From: Chara braunii
Taxonomy: Eukaryota > Streptophyta > Charophyceae > Charales > Characeae
Direction of reading: 5' to 3'
Assembly (NCBI GenBank): GCA_003427395.1
Contig: BFEA01000014.1
Coordinates: forward strand, 4,396,011 to 4,442,804
Length of the DNA: 46,794 nucleotides
Within the stretch, counting starts at the first letter, position 1. Every line of letters begins with the position of its first letter. The position numbers were made by a program, and so were the translations under genes. This document shows positions 12,076 to 22,633 of the stretch, piece by piece. The notes beneath the pieces are model-generated. The model ran no database searches. It was not told where the DNA came from and was given only the letters and a program-made list of their open reading frames with translations.

Positions 12076-12861
12076 AAGTCAGAATACCTAAACTTATAGC
12101 GCGTTCTGACTTAGCCAAGAATACATAAACAGAGGGCACAACTACTTTTCTCTTCCTTGGGCATATGACTAGACCACTCTAGTCGCCCTGAACTGTTTAA
12201 GATATCCAAGTTACATATATCTGTCTTCTCCTTTGTCTTCTAAGGCTGCATATGATTGAACTAACTTACGTTCAGCCTGCCCCAGTTTACCATCAATTTT
12301 ATTATTAGTTATACTCTCTTCAAGTTGTGATAGACTGTAGTCAGACCACCTAAACTTATAGAACAGTCTGATTAGCTCGTGCTTAAATAAAATAGTAATA
12401 AAATATAACTAAGTTGTAACTATTGGGTTCTAGTATGTGCGAGGCTTTGAGCCAGACCCCTTGAACTTACAGAAGGGTCTAACTCTCTGCCAATTTCATT
12501 TCTCTTTGAATCATCATGTGTGTGGCATTGAGTAAGGCCCCCTGAACTTACAGAAGGGTCTGCCCTTTGCCAAATATTATTTCTACAGAATAAAAGCAGG
12601 GAGAGACTGAGCCACCTAACCTTATAGAACAGCTCAACCCCCTCGTTCATAAACAAAGAAACTTAAGAGAACCCAAGAAACAAGGCAAACTGTGAGTACC
12701 TAAACTTATAGAGCGCTCTGAGCACCTGAAAATCAAACACAATCAAGCCCTCGCAAGCCAGAGCAGTCAGGTCACCTAAACTTATAGAGCAGTCTGACCC
12801 TCCATGCAACCCAAAATAAAACAGGGCACTGGGCCTCCCCAAACTTATGGGGACCTCCCAG
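12076..12861 (+). repeat. series of eight hairpins with constant loop and varying arms
   Basis: A loop close to ACCTAAACTTATAGARCR or its variant CTTGAACTTACAGAA recurs, flanked each time by different but complementary arms. The units are 12076-12112 (AAGTCAGAA/TTCTGACTT), 12341-12371 (TCAGAC/GTCTGA), 12454-12480 (AGACCC/GGGTCT), 12535-12561 (AGGCCC/GGGTCT), 12608-12636 (TGAGC/GCTCA), 12694-12718 (GAG/CTC, weak), 12766-12798 (GTCAGGT/GTCTGAC with two wobble pairs) and 12829-12861 (CTGGG/CCCAG plus CCCCA/TGGGG). Five units share a loop of exactly 19 nt. Compensated arms suggest selection for folding, or a duplication process that preserves it. I do not recognise the family. Confidence 0.65.
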
Positions 12862-15508
12862 CCTTAATGACCCAGCCAACCATCATGCAAATCAGTCTCC
12901 CATCCTGCCTTTCCCAGATGCATTCTGTTTTAACACTCTGCTTTCATATAGTCAATAAAGCTGAAACTGGGATTGCACACGCATTCCTTTACTTAGTCTG
13001 GTTTAAGTCATGAAAGTCAAACGAAGGCCAAAGTAAGGCTGCACACCGTATACTCAGTCAAACCATAGAAAGATATACAGCTAGGGGTTATAGCTGGGTT
13101 TATAGAGGGAATGCAATGGTCACCTGTCAGTTCCCTGCCTCCAGAACTTCTCCTGAGTTCCGGCAGAGCTCCCGCAATCGGTGGGGCAACCTCCCACAGA
13201 GGCCTTGACGCGGATTACGGGTTGCAATCCCCGCCTGCCGCCTTCCTCTCAGAACCAGGAGACCAGACTTAGAGTAAGAAAGGCAGGGAGAGAAACATTC
13301 AGTCACTCAGATGCAATAGGGGTGCTCTTAGACTCGCAGGACAGGGCCTTCAAACCTGGATGCGCCTGAGGGCCCCGCAATGGCGGCCGAGTGACATAGT
13401 TTGGTCAACTTGGAATCAAACCGCCGAACCCAACCCTCCTGACAACCTTCCAAATCGCAGCGATAACCCCTCCCTTTCCAACCACTTTCCGGCCTGTGGC
13501 GGTGACCTCCCTTCACCACACAACCACCCTCGCCCTCCTTGGCATAACTGCAGCCACGCAGCCTTAGTTAACAACACGCGACACAACGCACGCCTCGTAT
13601 GCCCTTCGAGTATCGCAGCACTGCCCAGTGTGCAGTGAGGCGCAGTTAAGTCGCAGCTTAGCACAACAACCCAGCAATTACACCGCGGCCCACACGATCG
13701 CCATCTGCACAATTGTCCCCAGTAAGCATGGCGGCTGCTATAGCAAACACGTAGCCGAGGTAGTCGGCGGTATACGACAATATGCAGTAATCGGCGACAG
13801 TGGCCCGTGCACAGCCCAAAGACGCAGCGCCAGCACACTGTTAACAGCGGCGGCAACAGTTCGTGTGCAGCGTGCAGCAGCCGTACACAGCGGCCAGCAG
13901 CAGCATGCCGTAGTATGCAGTGGTCAGCGGCGACCGCAGTCCCTAGCAGCAATCAGCGTGCTCCCTAGGCCAGGCCCCCTCCTTAGCTTATACCCATACT
14001 GAGGGGCAGGTGCATATAGCCTCGTTATGGGTTCCTCTTGCAGCGCCAGTCCTGCCCCTGCAGGCTAGTCCTACTAGCGAGGCACCGTATACCATGCAAC
14101 CAGTCGCATTCGTCCACCCAATCGACTGTGCATGGTCCACCCCTTTTTACTAACTGTTACCAGCCCACCCCGGCTCGATTGGCTTCAGCCAACTAGCTCA
14201 CTCTCTTTCTCCCCCTCTGTGTGTGTATGTGTGTGTGTTCGTGCTCCCTCTCTCTCTCTCTGGAACACGCTAGGCCGCCCACCACGTCGAGCCCGCTCGA
14301 GACCTGAGGACGAAACTCCCGAGAAGGTGAGAAAAACGCTTGCTCGTTAAAAAAGACAAAGGAACCTGGCCAATATCACGGCCAGGTTCATCCGTACACC
14401 TCCCAAACCGCTAGGGGCAGCCCGCAATGCTGACCGCGGCTAGACTACGGCATGATCTGAGCCTTCCATCGCGGTCGCTCCACTCAGTAACCCCTGTGCA
14501 GAGCCCTTTCTTGTCGCAATCGGTCGAGGAACGACCGTAATACCTCATCTTCACTCCCATCGTTGCCAGTTCCTGCTATCCCCCGGCGCACCTACTACTC
14601 TACTAACCTCTCCATCTACCAACTATCTTCTAAAACTAACCTCATAATCTACTTCGCCCTACCTCAAAACCCCCACCTCGCATCTTAGGCTGTTGAAAAC
14701 GGTTGAGAAACGACCGGACTACAGCGTCTTCACCCTTTTGTCTCCCTCCCCTCCGCCATAGCTAGGCGCGGGAGTTTTTCCCGCTATCTCACTCCACAGT
14801 CCACCTTCTGTCGATCCGCACCCACCATCAGATTCGCCCGGGGTCAAAACCCCGGGATCGCCCTTTCTCCATCCCGATTCCGTTCAGGAATGGGAGAGTC
14901 ACACTTCTCCAACTGCGCCCGGCCCCTCACTGGCCATTCTTCCGAATGAACCCGGCGCAGAAACACGCCCAGGTTCATTCCGGCCACCATTTCTCCCCCG
15001 GCTCTCACCGCTGCTGCCCCTCGCTCGCACCGCCTGCCGCTTCAACACCGCTTCCCAATCCTTCCGCCCGGCATCCTTCTACACCCCCGACACTCCGCCA
15101 TAGCCGTTTTCTCCTCTGATACCCCGCATGCATCCTGCGCCTCCTCCTGTCCAAGTTCACCCTCCTCTCGAACATACCTTCTTACTGCTGCGCCCGCTGC
15201 CTTCTCTCTATCTCGTCCCTCCCCTGTCTCGAACGCAACTGGCGCCCCATAGCGCCCAGATTCACTCGTTCTCATCTGCCCTCAACTCCCCGCATGCACC
15301 CGACACGACACATCGTTCAGGTTCATCCTCCTTTCCCACTGCCTGTCTGCTCCGCCACTTCGCCTTACCGTGCCGGCACTCGCTGCTCGCTGCCAGCCCC
15401 TGCCTGCGCTCTATGCCCGTCACCCGGCCTCTCACCGCGGTCCGACAGCCTCCACCTCCCAAGAAAAACTCTGGCTGTCGGCCCGCCCTCGTTTTATAGC
15501 CTTCACCA
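12862..15508. other. non-coding block inside gag, part 2
   Basis: Increasingly GC-rich DNA with no convincing gene. It has CAG/GCAG-rich stretches (about 13840-13960), a TGTGTG and CTCTCT microsatellite (about 14215-14262), two related hairpins (14521-14537 and 14700-14716), and a recurring GTTCA(C/T)CC phrase at about 14381, 14970, 15155 and 15318. Long antisense frames are open here, but they look like a by-product of GC content. Confidence 0.45.
14521..14716 (+). repeat. two related small hairpins
   Basis: CGGTCG-aggaa-CGACCG (14521-14537) and CGGTTG-agaaa-CGACCG (14700-14716, one wobble pair) are each followed by a similar TAC...TCTTCAC sequence, so they are diverged copies of one ~40-bp unit 179 bp apart. 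Confidence 0.5.
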
Positions 15509-16081
15509 ATGTCGAGGGCCCATACCAATCTTCTCTGTATCATTCCAATTTTTAACAGACGTCCCGAAGGACCCGGTAGTACCTCCGACCACGGCTCTTC
15601 TGAGTCTGAACAGCCACCCACGGTACCGCCCCCCCCCCCCAATGGTATAGAGCAGGACGCCTTCATGCTCCTAGGGGGGGAGGGCACCCGCGGGATGGCA
15701 CAGTGACTGGCCCTTCGAAGAGGCCCGACCTTAATGATACCGGCCAACTTGCTTCGGCAGGTCTCACCCCCGCTGGTGGGTGCCGCTCCCGCATGTTCCC
15801 TCGTTGGGGGCTTGAGCACGGATGTAGCCGCTACAGGGTCCCCCGTAATACCAAGACGGGATAACTTCAGCGTGGCCATGAAAACAGTTTGTAGCCATAT
15901 TTCAGGAAATTCCACGGATACAACACACCCCCACACGAGTTCACCGGGCCCAAAGCGTAGGCCGTATTCATCCAGCATTACCAACCTTTCGCCTCGAGTG
16001 CAATTACAAACTCAACCCTTGACTTCGCCGACACCTTGGACCCGCGGGCCCGCCGAGCGAGGGGTGTACCTAAGGTTCTGA
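15509..16081 (+). pseudogene. unrecognised ORF with one in-frame stop
   Basis: From ATG at 15509 (context accaATGT) the frame runs 65 codons to a TGA at 15704-15706, then stays open to 16081. The first part contains a Ser/Glu and Pro-rich disordered tract. If the TGA was once TGG this would be a ~190-residue protein. I do not recognise it. It may be a displaced gag N-terminal part or chance. A 240-codon frame on the opposite strand (15262-15984) is equally unproven. Confidence 0.25.
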
Positions 16082-16362
16082 CGGCGACCCGTGTCTGACA
16101 ACGACCTCGATTACCGAGGTAGAAGCAATAAAAACAGCAAATAAATAAAATATTAGTACATTCGAGAATGAAGGCCACGCATCCACACGTTCGCGACCCC
16201 GCACACACCCCGGCTACGCACGGTTGCGCCTCGCCGTCAACCCTTCACGCGCGTCGTCGGGTGGGCGAGGCTGCACTTGCGCGACTTGCAGAAAACACGC
16301 CAAATACCCTTGTAAGGGTATTTGGTACGACAGCGTGGCTGGCCACACCCTGCGCGCAATAG
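16082..16362. other. junction region before gag core, with a perfect inverted repeat
   Basis: No gene is supported. At 16300-16325 lies a perfect inverted repeat with 12-bp arms (CCAAATACCCTT) and a 2-bp centre. Somewhere here the non-coding block gives way to gag coding sequence. Confidence 0.5.
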
Positions 16363-17240
16363 TACGGCAAAGACGAAGCGCGAATCAATATCCCCGCCAG
16401 ACTGGGAAGGGATGCGCATCATTGGTTCAGCACATACGTTTGGACTGATCTTCCGACATTCGAACAGGACTTCCTGAACTGTTTCGATTACATTCATCCA
16501 TAACAGACTCTTTTCATGATCAAGGATCGAGTTCAAAAACCACTCGAGTCCGTCACTGAATATCGCAATCTGTTTTACCGAATGTTTGTCAAAACTGAGC
16601 GGGGATAGCAGGTATGGAGAGACTTGTTTATCGACGGGCTGCGCAGTAGGACAATGAGGGTGAAACTGCGAAAACAGTTCTACCCCATTAACCACACACT
16701 GCAACAGATCATTGCAGCCGCAGAAGAGATGGAACGAAAATTCGTTGCAAGCTTCCTGGAAGGAGAAGACTATCCTAGGGAACTTCAAGGGGATTCACCC
16801 GAATCAGCTAAAGTCAAGGCAGAACTTGTAGCGCTGCAAAACAAATTCGAGAACATGGGATTTGTATTGGGCCCTGTCACCTATCTAGAGCAAATCGTAC
16901 CTAAACGATCGACTCCTGGCGTGATTACAAGGGTACCAATTCCTGTGATGGCTGCCCCCCCAGCCCCGTACAAAGGCCCTACACGATCGAGCGAATCTAC
17001 TACGATACTGGAACTAACCAAAACATTAGTCAGTCTGATTCAGGAAAGCAAGAAGGAGCAGCTCGAGCACAACGCTAGGATATAATCATTAATGAGATCG
17101 ATGCGTCCCATTGCCGTAAGAGCCGCGCCAATACGGCCTGGATTGGCCCCCGCCCCGGCGACAGGTGGGGCGGCAGGCAACCCGAGCGTTTGCTAAACGT
17201 GTCACCAGCCAGGACACATAGCCCGGAACCGTCCTCATCG
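16363..17240 (+). pseudogene. Ty3 gag core and zinc knuckle, broken
   Basis: In one frame, with stops at about 16495 (TAA) and 16606 (TAG), the sequence reads LGRDAHHWFSTYV, then WTDLPTFEQDFLNCF, VTEYRNLFYRMF and WRDLFIDGLRS, the classic retrotransposon gag layout. 16624-17085 is an open 153-codon remainder with a helical, coiled-coil-like stretch. At 17191-17232 is a CCHC knuckle (C..CHQPGHIARN) in which a stop replaces the second position and the last Cys is Arg. Gag forms the particle and packages RNA; this copy cannot make a full-length protein. Confidence 0.75.
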
Positions 17241-17397
17241 ACCCGCGCAAGCCCGAGTCGGGGGCGCACCGGTGGCCGCGACATCCATCGCTAATGGGTC
17301 GGGAAGATTAGGAATGATGTTGGAAGAAATGGAAGGAGGTGGGAGTACGTTGGCCACTACTGAAAAAGCTACATAACTTATTCCTCTCGACCAGTAC

Positions 17398-17754
17398 GTG
17401 ACATTAGGACATTCGGGGTTGGGAATGCTCGGAACCATTAGACCCCCACACGATCAGCGAGAGGTGGCGAAATGGAGACCCTCTCCAGAGGAAATGGAAT
17501 CTGGAGGACCCACCTTTGTCACTGGAGAAATAGATGTCCTTAACATTGTCCGCGCTCTGGATCACCGCATTCCCCTCCCAATCGGACATTTGTTATCCAT
17601 CTCGGAACAAGCTAACGAGCACATGTTGCAACACTGCAAGGCCAACAGAAAACGATTCGCCCTTGCCAGAGCAACGAACACGAAAGGAAAATCCCCTATC
17701 CTGGAGGACGACCCGAACCCCCCCAGTACGTCAAATCCCATACGTCTAGACTAA
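17398..17754 (+). pseudogene. Ty3 gag-pol linker
   Basis: Open 118-codon frame between the zinc knuckle and the protease. It has no recognisable domain. The ALARATNTKGKSPILEDD segment is polar and probably disordered. Its position suggests the gag-pol junction region of the polyprotein. Confidence 0.4.
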
Positions 17755-17762
17755 TATAGAAA

Positions 17763-18150
17763 GATGATCACTTTCTGCGGATCAAACAGATCCTGTGGAA
17801 ATCCGCCGAATGTGACATCGAGGTCTGGGGAATCCCGTACAACGCCACCATCGACTCAGGAGCCGCTGTCTTGGCTATTTCACTAAGGGTAGTAGAAAGA
17901 GCGGTAATAAGAAAAAACTTGATCATGCTAACAGACAAAGATCATATCGTCGCCGCAGATGAGGAGAAAATCAAGACAGAGGACGAATGACCAACGTTGT
18001 GTTCCGACTGGGAAAGGTACATGCTTTGGGGGATGTCGTGGTGCTGGATGTGAGCACATACGACGTTCTTTTGGGACTACCCGCTCTCACGGCTCTGCGG
18101 GCCAACCTAGATTTCGAGAGACGATTGATTATCCTCCGGAATACGGGATG
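17763..18150 (+). pseudogene. Ty3 aspartic protease, broken
   Basis: Two blocks in neighbouring frames. The first carries the active-site motif IDSGAAVLAIS (near 17850) and ends at TGA 17987-17989. The second carries the partner region YDVLLGLPAL followed by LRANLDFERRLIIL (about 18058-18150). Together they are a retropepsin of normal length that would cut the Gag-Pol polyprotein. The intervening stop and frame change make it inactive as written. Confidence 0.75.
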
Positions 18151-18781
18151 AAAACCATATGCCATCCCTATGAGATTAACTCTCAGAACTATGGCTGAAG
18201 CAACCTAGAAAATTTCCCCGATACCCGGAGAAACTCTCCGGATAATCTCCTGGAGAGAGCCTGCGAAACGCAATGATTGACGGACAGAGGAGATGGAACT
18301 CTCAAGCGACACCGATAGTAGCGATGAAGATGATTTAGTGATTCGGGATTTAGCGCAGGAACGCATCCACCATCCGACCCAACAAGCAACCACAGAAACG
18401 TTCCATCTCACGGAAGGGAAATCCTGAGAACACGCGCACCAATTTTAGGCGAATCACTTGTGCAGATTTCCTGAATGAATGATTCTTCGAAACCCCCTCG
18501 GACCTTATACGAGGGTACCACCCCACTTCTCACGAGATACGAGGATAAGGGAGCCTTTTGCGATATTACGGAGCTACCCTGTTCCCTGTTATCTTCGGGG
18601 AAAGAGATAAGGTTGCTAAGATTAGGGGCCGAGGGCGAAGCTTTGGAACCCCCTGCGCGTCTCGACACGGGGACCCCACGATCTCGGTATCAAGATCGGG
18701 GAAAAACCCGTACGATGGCAGGACGTCCGCGACGGTGTAACCCCGGGAGAACACGTTGCAATCCAGCAGGAAGATGCCCAA

Positions 18782-19740
18782 ATGATGGCCACGGTGTTTT
18801 CCTGGCGATCAGATAATTCATTCATGTCTGTGCCCCCGCCCGGAAACGGTGGCGGAATCAACACAAAACAGATTACCATCCAAATACTAGGTCAACCCTA
18901 CGAGTTGCATGTGCCACATTACGTGACCGATGAGATTTACCATCTAATAGCAGAAATTCTGAAGGAATATCAGGGAGTGATCAGTGTGACAGACACAGAC
19001 ATCGGACTATCGTTAGTCATTCAACACGAGATTCAGACCGGAAATCACTCCCCTATCCACTTGAAACCGTACAGATATTCCCTCGTTGAACTAAAAACAA
19101 CCTTACAAAGGATTAGGGAATTTGAAACTGACGGTTGGATTGAACCAGCCACAGGACCGTGGTCATTCCCCGTAGTCCTAGTACCGAAGAAAAACGGATC
19201 AATTCGCATTTGCATCAATTATCGCAAATTGAATGACATCACAATTAAGGATGTGTACCCCCTCCCATAGATTGATGATTTGCTGGATGCGGTTGGATGT
19301 GCTAATTATTTCAGTAAGTTTGATATTCGTCATGGGTTTCACCACATCCTGGTTAAGGAGGAAGACCGGCCCAAAACGGCCTTTGCCCTGTTCAAAGGTA
19401 CCTGGCAATGGGTTCGATGCCCGATGGGAATCTACAACGCACCGACTACGTTTCAGAGAGCGATGAATGTAACCTTTCAAAATTTTGTCAACAAGACCCG
19501 AGTGACTCAAGGGATGATTAATTTCTGCGTCATTGTGTATATGGACGATATCCTGGTCTATTTAGAGTCGTTCCACGGGCACGCACAGCATATCGAGTGG
19601 ACATTGGGAGCCTTACGGGACGCTGGATTCAAGATTGCGCTGGAAAAGAGTGAGTTCTTTCTTTCTGAGATCTCCTTCCTGAGCTACGTGGTAACTCGAG
19701 GAGGCTTACGGCCCGATTCGAGAAAAGTTGCGGTCGTTCG
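18782..19740 (+). pseudogene. Ty3 reverse transcriptase
   Basis: Motifs in order: HLKPYRYS, VVLVPKKNGSIRICINYRKLN, then YPLP followed by a TAG (19268-19270) where the family normally has Gln, then FSKFDIRHGFHHI (motif A), CPMGIYNAPTTFQRAMN (motif B) and VYMDDILVY (motif C, about 19537-19563). It copies element RNA into DNA. The catalytic Asp residues are retained; the main lesion is the single TAG, consistent with CAG-to-TAG. The open remainder from 19280 continues through the thumb into RNase H. Confidence 0.88.
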
Positions 19741-20314
19741 AGACGCTCCGACTTCCACATTGCTGAAGCAAGTTCAAGCTTTTCTGGGACTGGCCTCGTA
19801 CTATCGGCAATTTATCGAGGGTTTCGCCGCTATCGCACGACCCCTGACGAATTTGTTGCGAAAGGACCAGCCCCTCAGCTGGAACGAGGAATGCGAACGG
19901 GCCTTCAGCGCTCTAAAGGAAGCCCTAGCCACGACGCTTATTTTGATTCGACTGGACCCGGCCAAGCAATTCATACTCATCACGGATTGGCAGCCTAAGG
20001 CAATTTCCGCTATCCTAGCACAGAAGGGGAATGACGGTCGCGAACAGGTCATCGAGTACGCGTCTCGTACCGTACCGGATGAGAGAAGGAACGATTTGGT
20101 TCCGCAAGGAGAATGCTATGCGGTGGTTTGGGAAATTCAACACTTCCATCCGTATCTGTACGGACAAAAGTTTCTCCTCGTCACGAACCATGAGCCGCTT
20201 TTGGCTCTCAAGAGGCTCACTAATTACACAGGCATGATGCTGGGAGGTACGACTGCAAGAATACGATTTCGACATCGTCCATCGGAAGACAGAGAAGCAT
20301 GGAAACCCGGATGA
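19741..20314 (+). pseudogene. Ty3 RNase H
   Basis: Continues in the same open frame as RT: VQAFLGLASYYRQFIEGFA (connection), then FILITDWQPKAISAILAQ, where the usual TDAS has become TDW, EYASRTVP, and LLVTNHEPLLAL near the end. The frame used here ends at 20314; a neighbouring frame carries the usual C-terminus YDFDIVHRKTEKHGNPDEL and runs on, with two stops, into the PHD finger. RNase H removes template RNA and shapes the plus-strand primer. Confidence 0.75.
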
Positions 20315-20791
20315 ATTGACATGACTGCACCGCCCGGCAAGGGTTGCTAAGGGCGAGGAGATTACTCCCTGGAGAGAACCGGAACCGGTCAGCGGGCTAC
20401 AATACGGACAAGTAACAGTCCTTCCTCGCAACAAGAACTAGCACGTGGCGATGGGTGACGGAGGTAACTCTGAAGCTCCCCTTTCTCCTCTCTCATCTTC
20501 GTCTTTTTCCTCCCTACCTGAGAAATTTTGTTATTTTTGCGAGGCAATTTCGAGAGTCTATGTGGTCCCTATGCGACCAAGCGGAGAAGGCTATGCCGAG
20601 TGGGTAGAATGTCAGTGATGTGTGTCCCGAGCCCATGGCTCCTGTATTCAATACCGAAATGCAGACAAACCCTGGTTGTGTCCTCTGTGTCGTACCGATA
20701 AGATGCCGACAGAGGCTCGACTCGGATTCCTCGAAGCCACGTCAGAAGGGCTAGAAAAGACCTATCGACTGAAGTATGGACAAATGTCGTC
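20315..20791 (+). pseudogene. PHD-type zinc finger and linkers within Ty3 pol
   Basis: In the frame of the RNase H C-terminus, after a Ser-rich linker, is a C4-H-C3 cluster at 20529-20690: CYFC, then 23 residues, CQ*C, four residues, HGSC, then PWLCPLC. The spacings and the Trp two residues before the last Cys pair are those of a PHD finger, which typically reads histone H3 tails. The only break inside it is a TGA at 20616-20618, plausibly a former TGG. Two more stops lie in the linker upstream (about 20311 and 20439). After the finger a helical segment leads to the integrase start in another frame. In usual Ty3/gypsy pol this stretch is only a short tether. Confidence 0.7.
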
Positions 20792-22157
20792 TTGATAGCT
20801 ACGGTGGTTGGGAACCCCCTCCGAGACTTCACAAGGGAGGATTGGAAACGGGCCAATGAGAGGGCTCGGGATTACCGATGGAATGAGGGACGGTTAGAAA
20901 AACGGAAAATGGACGGAAGTGGGATTTGGATGTCTGTCCCGTATCCGTTCGTGAGATATGATTGGGTTAAGTCTGCCCATGAGGAAACCACGGCCCATTT
21001 CGTTGTCCGAATTACGGAGGCGGCGATTGATAAAAATAAATGGTACTGGTCCAACATTCGCGACGGTGTTAAGTTCATCGTCCAAAATTGTCAGGTCTGC
21101 GCCGATGACAAGGCACCGATTCAGCCGCCTAGGTCGATAGTGCCTACCGTAGTCGAACGACCATTCCAGAGAGTTAGTATGGATACCACCAATATTGTCG
21201 TACCCCTTGGACCGAATTGTTGTGAGTATTCTATTATGTTGGTATTCGTAGATCACTTTTCAAAATGGATCGAGGCGTATCCATGTAAGACGCGACAGGC
21301 GACCGAAATCGAGCGATACTTCAACCGTTTCCTCGGGATGCACCAGGACACCGAGGAGATCCTGACAGTCAATAGGGCATAATTTAGAGGGGAAGTCTTG
21401 AGGAAGCTAGTCCTACACGGTGTCTCTACCCACAATACCGCTCCCCGCATGTTGCAATCGAACGGACTGGTAGAAAACGCCAATCGGGTGATTAAGACCG
21501 CTTTACAACGTAACATTGCAGCAAATGACACGAGGCCTTGGCCCGATATCGTGGACCATATTCTGGCTATCCACCGAGGGACACCCCATGAGTCCACGGG
21601 GGTGACCCCCTTCGAACTACGGACCAATAGCTTGCCCTGTGTAGCCCTACCAAGCCTAAATGATGAGACGACCCTTCCGCGACGGACCACTAGGGCGACG
21701 GTCAAGGATAAGGTCCAACGCCACCTAGAGCTGATGGAAAAGGCCCTCCCCTGACTGGCCAAGACAACGAATGACAGAAATGGGCTATGGAAGGCAGGTC
21801 CGAAGTTATGAGGCCCGGAATGGAAACGTTGGGCCTCGGCCCCAGTATAAATTAGGGGACATAGTGCAGGTGAGGAAATGTGCTCGCCAAGGCAAGCTAG
21901 CACCACGATTCTTTGGGCGATTTCACGTGGTTGAGCTCGATCCCAGCGGGGTGAACATGACACGGCATGCGGCGGAGGTGTCGGGAAGTCGATCGACTCG
22001 TCCGATCATTCGACACGTGTCCTACCTTCATCCTCTCCCCTCTTCCCCTTCTCCTCCATCATCTGCATCGTCCCTCGGCCAAGACAAGCACGACGACTCT
22101 CTAGAATCCTCCTTTCTCTCTCAACCATCGTCTTCGACTCCGCCTCCATCGCTATGA
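20792..22157 (+). pseudogene. Ty3 integrase with C-terminal domain
   Basis: The HHCC zinc-binding part (H...H...CQVC) lies at about 20975-21105. The catalytic core has MDTT (first Asp), TVNRA where the family has a S-D-R-G-like motif so the second Asp appears as Asn, and NGLVENANRVIK (the Glu). A stop at about 21380 and a frame change at about 21755 interrupt it. The C-terminal part (LGDIVQVRKCARQGKLAPRF...VVELDP) is the SH3-like domain, followed by a Pro/Ser-rich tail; no chromodomain aromatic cage is obvious. The last stop (22155-22157) overlaps the next ATG as ATGA. Confidence 0.8.
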
Positions 22158-22633
22158 GCTTTTCGACAGAGCAGGAGATTAGCGAGCGACTGATGGTGTC
22201 CGGAGGAGCCTTCTCGGTGATTCGACAAGTGCGACATTCTCGATTGAGTCCAGATCTTCTCCGATTCGCGGCCTTTTTCAGTACAGTGGCCATCCACGCG
22301 GCGACGAAATTCCGATTTGGGCAGTCAGGGGTAGCACGAGTGTTGGCTAAGGTGTCAGCCTTCTTGCGCCTGTCCTCACCCGGCGAGAGCCATATGTCGG
22401 TCATTGTCGTCTTTGCAGGCGATATTATGACATTGCACCCAGCACGACATACTGCCATCCTTCGACAATTGCGAGACTGGGCGGCGAGTCTTACGACTGA
22501 GTGGGTGCGGCTATTGGCCCGACCACGCGATCGCATCGTAACAACGAACGACATCGATCTCCAGCTTCGGATCTCCCCCACCGCACCAGAGGTCACCCTT
22601 CCAGTGCTTCGTCCCTTCTCTCGGCCTCAATGA
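22154..22633 (+). CDS. Ty3 extra ORF3, unknown function
   Basis: An uninterrupted 159-codon frame whose ATG overlaps the pol stop in ATGA, an arrangement that favours termination-reinitiation. No signal peptide or membrane segment is evident. It has a helical middle (LLRFAAFFSTVAIHAATKF) and Arg-rich parts. I do not recognise a family. Its stop (22631-22633) again overlaps an ATG at 22630. It could be an accessory protein of the element, or a former part of a larger product. The opposite strand is also open here, but the overlap pattern supports this strand. Confidence 0.45.
   Translation: MSFSTEQEISERLMVSGGAFSVIRQVRHSRLSPDLLRFAAFFSTVAIHAATKFRFGQSGVARVLAKVSAFLRLSSPGESHMSVIVVFAGDIMTLHPARHTAILRQLRDWAASLTTEWVRLLARPRDRIVTTNDIDLQLRISPTAPEVTLPVLRPFSRPQ

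Noticed and set aside
12076-12861. CRISPR-like array
   Set aside because: The constant part is a hairpin loop and not a fixed repeat with random spacers; spacing is irregular (about 75-265 bp) and the setting is a eukaryotic retroelement.
13416-13952. antisense 178-codon Cys/Arg-rich protein
   Set aside because: Composition follows GCAG/CTGC repeats; no domain.
15262-15984. 240-codon antisense ORF as a gene
   Set aside because: GC-rich region open in several frames, no recognised domain, proline/glycine/arginine-biased content. Could not be supported over chance.
22006-22596. antisense ORF opposite Ty3 ORF3
   Set aside because: Plus-strand context (ATGA overlaps, position after pol) explains the region better; antisense product is Arg/Ser-rich without a domain.
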